Shown in pieces: positions 6,209 through 9,329 of a stretch of 9,329 nt of DNA (positions are counted from its first letter, which is position 1; the number at the start of each line of letters is the position of its first letter). Under the pieces are notes generated by a model. That model searched no databases. It saw only the letters and a program-made list of their open reading frames with translations, and was not told the origin of the DNA. Source of the DNA: Streptomyces speibonae (lineage in GTDB: Bacteria > Actinomycetota > Actinomycetes > Streptomycetales > Streptomycetaceae). The DNA is taken from positions 61,919 through 71,247 of the forward strand of contig KL568560.1 in assembly GCA_000715605.1 (NCBI GenBank). Reading direction: 5' to 3'. Made by a program: the position numbers and the translations under genes.

Positions 6209-6352
6209 CGCTCACGGTCTGCCGCCGCGTATGGCGAAAAATCTCGCGCAATTTCTCGTGCAATTGCACGCGAGCGCTGTCAGCGTGGATAATAGCCGTG
6301 GCGTCAACCCCTGGGTCGGCGCCCTGTCCTGACGTCGCATCGAGGAGATGCC
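6209..6352. promoter_or_regulatory. AT-richer divergent control region, DUF397 / ATPase
   Basis: This region is visibly AT-richer than its surroundings. It holds a perfect 14-bp palindrome, CGTGCAATTGCACG (6257-6270), preceded by a near-copy of its half-site, CGCGCAATT (6245-6253). On the plus strand GATAAT (6288-6293) is a good -10, with TTGCAC (6264-6269) 18 bases upstream as -35, so the palindrome covers the -35. Transcription would begin near 6300. On the minus strand no clear hexamer pair was found for DUF397. A leader of about 50 bases precedes the ATPase GTG, with GAGGAG at 6342-6347. Confidence 0.55.
6257..6270. promoter_or_regulatory. Perfect 14-bp palindrome, candidate operator
   Basis: CGTGCAATTGCACG is identical on both strands and covers the proposed -35 of the ATPase promoter. 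Adjacent CGCGCAATT (6245-6253), 12 bases upstream, resembles the left half-site. CTCGCG (6243-6248) and CGCGAG (6269-6274) add an outer symmetry. The XRE/DUF5753 protein encoded nearby is the obvious candidate binder, by inference. Confidence 0.5.
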
Positions 6353-6907
6353 GTGTCAACACCTGCGCTTCCCGTACTGCGGCCGTCGGCCGCGGTCGCG
6401 GTCCCGCTGGGTGGCCCCGGCACGGCGCCGGGTTCCCCCCACGCACCGCTGCCCGCGGTGCCGTACGAGGATCCGCGTCCGGCGCCGCGGACGGCGGGCC
6501 TCGCCTCCGCGTCGGTCGCGACGCGCATCGCCCGCACCCCCGAGGACCTCGCCCGTGCGCGGTCCTTCACCCGGGACGTCCTGGCCGTCTGGTCGCTCGG
6601 CCACCGCTGCGACGACGTCACCCTCGTGATGACCGAGCTCGCCGTCAACGCCGTGACGCACGCGGCGCCGCGGTGCGCGGGTGTGCCGGACGTCCGGCTC
6701 GGGTTCCACCGGGCACCGGCGCATCTGCTGCTCACCGTCTCCGACCCCGACGACCACCCGCCCGTCCGTACCTCCGGCTCCGGCCTGGAGGAGCACGGCC
6801 GGGGGCTGCACATCGTCGACGCCCTGTCCGAGGCGTGGGGCTGGATCCCCACGGCCCCGGCCGGCAAGACGGTGTGGGCCCGCCTGTCGACCCGCCCGCC
6901 CATCTGA
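6353..6907 (+). CDS. ATP-binding protein, RsbW/SpoIIAB-like anti-sigma factor family
   Basis: A 184-residue protein. After an N-terminal stretch of about 55 residues rich in Pro and Ala, residues 56-180 are a GHKL (HATPase_c) domain of the serine-kinase anti-sigma type. The N box is VMTELAVNAVTHA (92-104), with Glu95 and Asn99 for Mg-ATP. The G1 box is VSDPDDHPP (129-137), with Asp131 but no following glycine. The G2 box is HGRGLHIV (148-155), and KTVWARL lies at 172-178. Streptomyces has dozens of such proteins; some phosphorylate anti-anti-sigma factors and bind sigma factors, and one belongs to the abaA locus beside whiJ-like and DUF397 genes. The GTG at 6353 has GAGGAG (6342-6347) 5 bases upstream. 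The gene is divergent from DUF397 and shares its control region. The HEAT-like gene follows after 29 bases and is probably co-transcribed. No sigma factor or STAS partner is in the window. Confidence 0.9.
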   Translation: MSTPALPVLRPSAAVAVPLGGPGTAPGSPHAPLPAVPYEDPRPAPRTAGLASASVATRIARTPEDLARARSFTRDVLAVWSLGHRCDDVTLVMTELAVNAVTHAAPRCAGVPDVRLGFHRAPAHLLLTVSDPDDHPPVRTSGSGLEEHGRGLHIVDALSEAWGWIPTAPAGKTVWARLSTRPPI

Positions 6908-6936
6908 CACGACTGCCTCGGAAAGGCACCCACGCC

Positions 6937-7482
6937 ATGCGCAGCGCTTCGACGCACCAGCCGAGCAGCGAGCGCCCAGTGCGCCACGCGCCCCCCACCG
7001 GAGTGGCCCGGACCACGCCCCTCACGGCACTGTCCCGCGTGCCCTGGGCCGAGATGCAGGACTCCACCGGATCGGCGGCGGCCATCCCCCTGCTGCTCAA
7101 CGGCATCGCCTGGGGGGACTCCCGCACGGCGACGGCCGCCCTCGAGGACCTGCGGAAACGCATCTGCCAGTACGGGTTCGTCACGGAACAGGCGACCGCG
7201 GCCACGGTCCCCTTCCTCTGGGAACTGGCCCAGTTGCCGCACGTCACCTGCCGGGCCGGGATCATCCAGCTGCTCAAGGCCATCGCCGACGCCCGCCAGT
7301 GGGAGAGCACCGCCGCCGCGTACCCCAAGCTGCTCAACCGCCGTGAGAACCCGGTGGCGTGGGAGCGGGCCGCCCGGCAGGCGGTGCGCGCCCGGCGCGG
7401 GGACCTGAACCGGCTGCTGTCCGAGCCGGACACCGAGATCTCCCGCGCCACCACGGAACTGGCCCGGGCCCTGGCCGACTGA
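6937..7482 (+). CDS. Small HEAT-repeat-like protein
   Basis: A 181-residue protein. The N-terminal 35 residues look disordered, and from about 36 the sequence is helical. The block from 48 to 120 (AAIPLLLNGIAWGDSRTATA, then EDLRKRICQYGFVTEQATAATV, then PFLWELAQLP) resembles bacterial HEAT-like proteins with a consensus like YGNIxHQGTxYEATxxAVPFLxELL. Two or three more helical pairs follow to the C-terminus. Proteins of this kind are helical scaffolds for protein-protein contacts; some sit beside toxin genes and are treated as immunity-like, but no toxin is seen here. The ATG at 6937 has GGAAAGG (6920-6926) 10 bases upstream. It lies 29 bases after the ATPase stop, so the two are probably one transcript, ended by the hairpins that follow. 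There is no signal peptide or membrane helix. Its role is unknown. Confidence 0.8.
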   Translation: MRSASTHQPSSERPVRHAPPTGVARTTPLTALSRVPWAEMQDSTGSAAAIPLLLNGIAWGDSRTATAALEDLRKRICQYGFVTEQATAATVPFLWELAQLPHVTCRAGIIQLLKAIADARQWESTAAAYPKLLNRRENPVAWERAARQAVRARRGDLNRLLSEPDTEISRATTELARALAD

Positions 7483-7499
7483 GACCGGGCACACATGCT

Positions 7500-7518
7500 C
7501 CCGGGCCGGCGGCCCGGG
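7500..7518 (+). terminator. Hairpin 17 bases after the HEAT-like gene
   Basis: A perfect 8-bp inverted repeat, CCCGGGCC (7500-7507) / GGCCCGGG (7511-7518), has a 3-base loop. It is the first of four inverted repeats downstream of this operon and a plausible factor-independent terminator, without a T-run. Confidence 0.5.
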
Positions 7519-7526
7519 CATCGACC

Positions 7527-7557
7527 GCGCGCGACCTTCGGGGGACGAGTCGCGCGC
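7527..7557 (+). terminator. Second hairpin, GCGCGCGAC / GTCGCGCGC
   Basis: A perfect 9-bp inverted repeat (7527-7535 and 7549-7557) has a 13-base loop. Its arms share the GTCGCGCGC core with the next hairpin, so the two may be duplicated or may pair in alternative ways. Confidence 0.5.
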
Positions 7558-7565
7558 TGGGGGGA

Positions 7566-7605
7566 GGGTCGCGCGCGGCCAAGGGGGGACGGCCGCGCGC
7601 GACCC
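7566..7605 (+). terminator. Third and strongest hairpin, 15-bp perfect stem
   Basis: GGGTCGCGCGCGGCC (7566-7580) and its exact reverse complement (7591-7605) enclose a 10-base loop, AAGGGGGGAC. The stem is perfect and almost pure G/C, the strongest structure in the window. It probably insulates the sensor gene from upstream transcription. Confidence 0.65.
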
Positions 7606-7613
7606 GCGGAGCC

Positions 7614-7663
7614 GCGAGGGGCACGGGCGGCGAACCGCCGGTCAGGTGGGTGCCGCCCCTCGC
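7614..7663. repeat. Long-range inverted repeat with nested hairpin before the sensor gene
   Basis: GCGAGGGGC (7614-7622) and GCCCCTCGC (7655-7663) are perfect 9-bp complements. Between them a small hairpin, GGCGG-CGAA-CCGCC (7626-7639), is nested. GGCAC (7620-7624) can instead pair with GTGCC (7650-7654). It ends about 30 bases before the sensor start, so it may be a fourth terminator or a leader or operator structure of the sensor gene. Confidence 0.4.
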
Positions 7664-7694
7664 CTCGGGTGGCGCGTCGGTGTAGACATGGCAC

Positions 7695-9329
7695 ATGGTC
7701 CGACTCATGGGTCGATCCCAGCCCCGGTCGCCCCTGCGGCACGGTGCCGCGGCGTCCGCGCGGCGCCGGCACAAAGAGGACGGCCGCTCCCGGTGGCGTC
7801 CGGCGGCGGCCCTGCGGTCGGTCCTGAGCGGGCGCAGCGTGGCCGGACAGGTGTTCGTCCTGCATCTGGTGATCGTGCTGCTGCTGGTCGTGGCCGCCGT
7901 CGTGGCCCTGGTGCTCCAGGTCCGGCGGGACAGCACCCAGGAGGCCCGCAATCGCTCGCTCGCCGTGGCGGAGACCTTCGCCAACGCGCCGGGCATCGTG
8001 GCGGCACTCGACTCCCCCGATCCGACGGCCGTCCTGCAACCGCGTGCCGAGGCGGCCCGCGAGGCGTCCGACGTCGACTTCATCGTCGTCATGAACACCG
8101 ACGGCATCCGCTACACCCACCCCCGGCCGGACCGCATCGGCAAACAGTTCGTCGGCACCATCGAGCCCGCGCTGGCCGGGGAGCCGGTCGTGGAGGAGAT
8201 CGAGGGGACCATCGGGCAGCTGGTGCAGGCGGTGGTGCCGGTCGAGAGCGGCGACGGCACGGTGGTGGGTCTGGTGTCGGCGGGCATCACCACCGAGAAC
8301 GTCGGCGGGGCCACGGAGGCCCAGCTGCCGCTCGTGCTGAGCGCCGCGCTGGCCGCGCTGGCCCTGGCCACCGGTGGCGCGGCCCTGGTCAGCAGACGGC
8401 TGCTGCGCCAGACCCACGGCCTGGGCCCGCACGAGATGACGCGGATGTACGAACACCACGACGCCGTGCTCCACGCGGTGCGCGAAGGGGTGCTCATCGT
8501 CGACGGCGACGGCACCCTCATGCTCGCCAACGACGAGGCGCACCGGCTGTTCGGCCTGCCCCCGGACGCCGAGGGCCGGCATGTGCGGGACATCGGCCTG
8601 GCTCCCGGCACCGCGGACCTGCTGTCCTCGGGCCGGGTGGCCACGGACGAGGTGCACCGGGTGGGCGACCGGCTGCTGGCGGTCAACCAGCGGCCCACGG
8701 ACGGCTCGGGCGGCCCGCCCGGCAGTGTCGCCACGGTCCGCGACTCCACCGAGCTGCGTGCCCTGTCCGGACGGGCCGAGACCTCACGCGCGCGGCTCGA
8801 CATGCTCTACGACGCCGGGGTGGGCATCGGGACGAGTCTGGACGTCACCCGCACCGCCGAGGAGCTGACCGAGCTGGCCGTGCCGCGGTTCGCCGACTTC
8901 GCCACGGTGGACCTGTTCGAGACGGTGCTGGCCGGCGGGCACCCGGACCCGGCGGGCGCGATGCGTCGCACCGCCCGCACGGGCATCGCCGACGACGCCC
9001 CGCTCTATCCCCGGGGCGAAACGATCCGCTTCGTGGCGTCGTCCCCGCAGGGCCAGAGCCTCGCCGCCGGCCGGCCGGTCCTGGAGCCCCGTCTCGCCGA
9101 CGCCCCGGGCTGGCACGCCCAGGACATCGAGCGCTCCGGGCAGGTCGTGGAGTACGGCATCCATTCGCTGATCACCGTGCCGCTGCGGGCCGGTGCCCTG
9201 GTCCTGGGCGTGGTCAGCTTCTGGCGGTCCCGGAAGACGGAGCCGTTCGACACCGACGAACTGGCGCTGGCCGAGGAGCTGGTGGCCCGGGCGGCGGTCT
9301 CCATCGACAACGCCCGCCGCTACACGCGC
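7695..9329 (+). CDS. Membrane sensor with CitA/DcuS-like, PAS and GAF domains (N-terminal part; likely SpoIIE phosphatase)
   Basis: 545 codons open to the window edge, so the C-terminal part is missing. Residues 1-48 are basic and cytosolic, and TM1 is about 52-76. An extracytoplasmic domain (about 78-208) has the CitA/DcuS-type motif IRYTHPRPDRIGKQFVG (138-154) and the ending VVGLVSAGITTENV. TM2 is about 211-233. There is no obvious HAMP. A PAS domain is at about 252-355 (LHAVREGVLIVDGDGTLMLA, then NDEAHRLFGL), a short helical linker follows, and a GAF domain spans about 375-542 (HSLITVPLRAG, then ALVLGVVSFWRS). In Streptomyces this order is usually followed by a PP2C-type SpoIIE phosphatase domain, often plus an ATPase domain; a histidine kinase is the alternative. 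Starts are ATG 7695 or in-frame ATG 7707; a TAG at 7683 blocks anything further upstream. Neither ATG has a clear Shine-Dalgarno. Ligands may be citrate-like acids, by analogy only. Confidence 0.88.
   Translation, partial: MVRLMGRSQPRSPLRHGAAASARRRHKEDGRSRWRPAAALRSVLSGRSVAGQVFVLHLVIVLLLVVAAVVALVLQVRRDSTQEARNRSLAVAETFANAPGIVAALDSPDPTAVLQPRAEAAREASDVDFIVVMNTDGIRYTHPRPDRIGKQFVGTIEPALAGEPVVEEIEGTIGQLVQAVVPVESGDGTVVGLVSAGITTENVGGATEAQLPLVLSAALAALALATGGAALVSRRLLRQTHGLGPHEMTRMYEHHDAVLHAVREGVLIVDGDGTLMLANDEAHRLFGLPPDAEGRHVRDIGLAPGTADLLSSGRVATDEVHRVGDRLLAVNQRPTDGSGGPPGSVATVRDSTELRALSGRAETSRARLDMLYDAGVGIGTSLDVTRTAEELTELAVPRFADFATVDLFETVLAGGHPDPAGAMRRTARTGIADDAPLYPRGETIRFVASSPQGQSLAAGRPVLEPRLADAPGWHAQDIERSGQVVEYGIHSLITVPLRAGALVLGVVSFWRSRKTEPFDTDELALAEELVARAAVSIDNARRYTR

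Noticed and set aside
6298..7482. One long plus-strand frame joining the ATPase region to the HEAT-like protein, starting at a GTG just after GATAAT
   Set aside because: Up to 6936 it is an out-of-frame reading of the ATPase gene with Arg/Pro-rich translation. The HEAT-like gene has its own ATG and ribosome-binding site, and the GTG at 6298 would lie at or before the transcription start.
7500..7663. CRISPR array or mobile-element end
   Set aside because: The repeats are nested or tandem hairpins without regular spacers, and no transposase, target duplication or cas gene is present.
6732..8657. Minus-strand frame of 641 codons across the HEAT gene, hairpins and sensor
   Set aside because: It is antisense to genes with clear domains and crosses the hairpin cluster; no family resemblance.

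Overview
The window is very GC-rich, actinomycete-type chromosomal DNA. GTG and possibly TTG starts are used, codon position 3 is almost always G or C, and the gene families (a DUF574-type methyltransferase, an XRE/DUF5753 regulator, a DUF397 protein, an RsbW-like ATPase and a multi-domain PAS/GAF sensor) are ones that Streptomyces and close relatives carry in many copies. No rRNA, tRNA, insertion sequence, integrase or CRISPR array is visible, and I saw no TTA codon in the genes I accept. Nearly every base is genic; no gene-free gap exceeds about 215 bases.

Left part (1-3817, all minus strand): a possible operon read right to left. It starts with a molybdopterin oxidoreductase of the nitrate reductase/formate dehydrogenase superfamily (1397-3817) and continues with a small four-helix protein whose ATG overlaps the oxidoreductase stop (909-1400). 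After a 134-base gap comes a TPR protein (774 down to the window edge, incomplete). The oxidoreductase keeps the cysteine expected to bind molybdenum but has lost all four cysteines of the usual N-terminal [4Fe-4S] site.

Middle part (3818-7482): a divergent promoter region, then a DUF574-type SAM methyltransferase (+). It is convergent with an XRE/DUF5753 regulator (-), and the two are separated by a strong hairpin. Next comes a DUF397 protein (-), divergent from an RsbW-like ATPase (+) that is followed by a HEAT-like protein (+). An XRE/DUF5753 regulator, a DUF397 partner and an anti-sigma-like ATPase are the components of the whiJ/abaA/Scr1-Scr2 type loci of Streptomyces. A perfect 14-bp palindrome lies in the DUF397/ATPase divergent region, over the likely -35 of the ATPase promoter, and is the best operator candidate here.

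Right part (7483-9329): about 210 bases packed with four inverted repeats, followed by the N-terminal 545 codons of a membrane sensor with a CitA/DcuS-like extracytoplasmic domain, a PAS domain and a GAF domain. It runs off the window. In Streptomyces this arrangement usually continues into a SpoIIE/PP2C phosphatase, which would fit a partner-switching theme with the nearby ATPase, but that part is not in view.

The most interesting points are the oxidoreductase without an Fe-S site and the compact whiJ-like module, with its reversed DUF397/XRE order, its operator palindromes and an attached HEAT-like protein.
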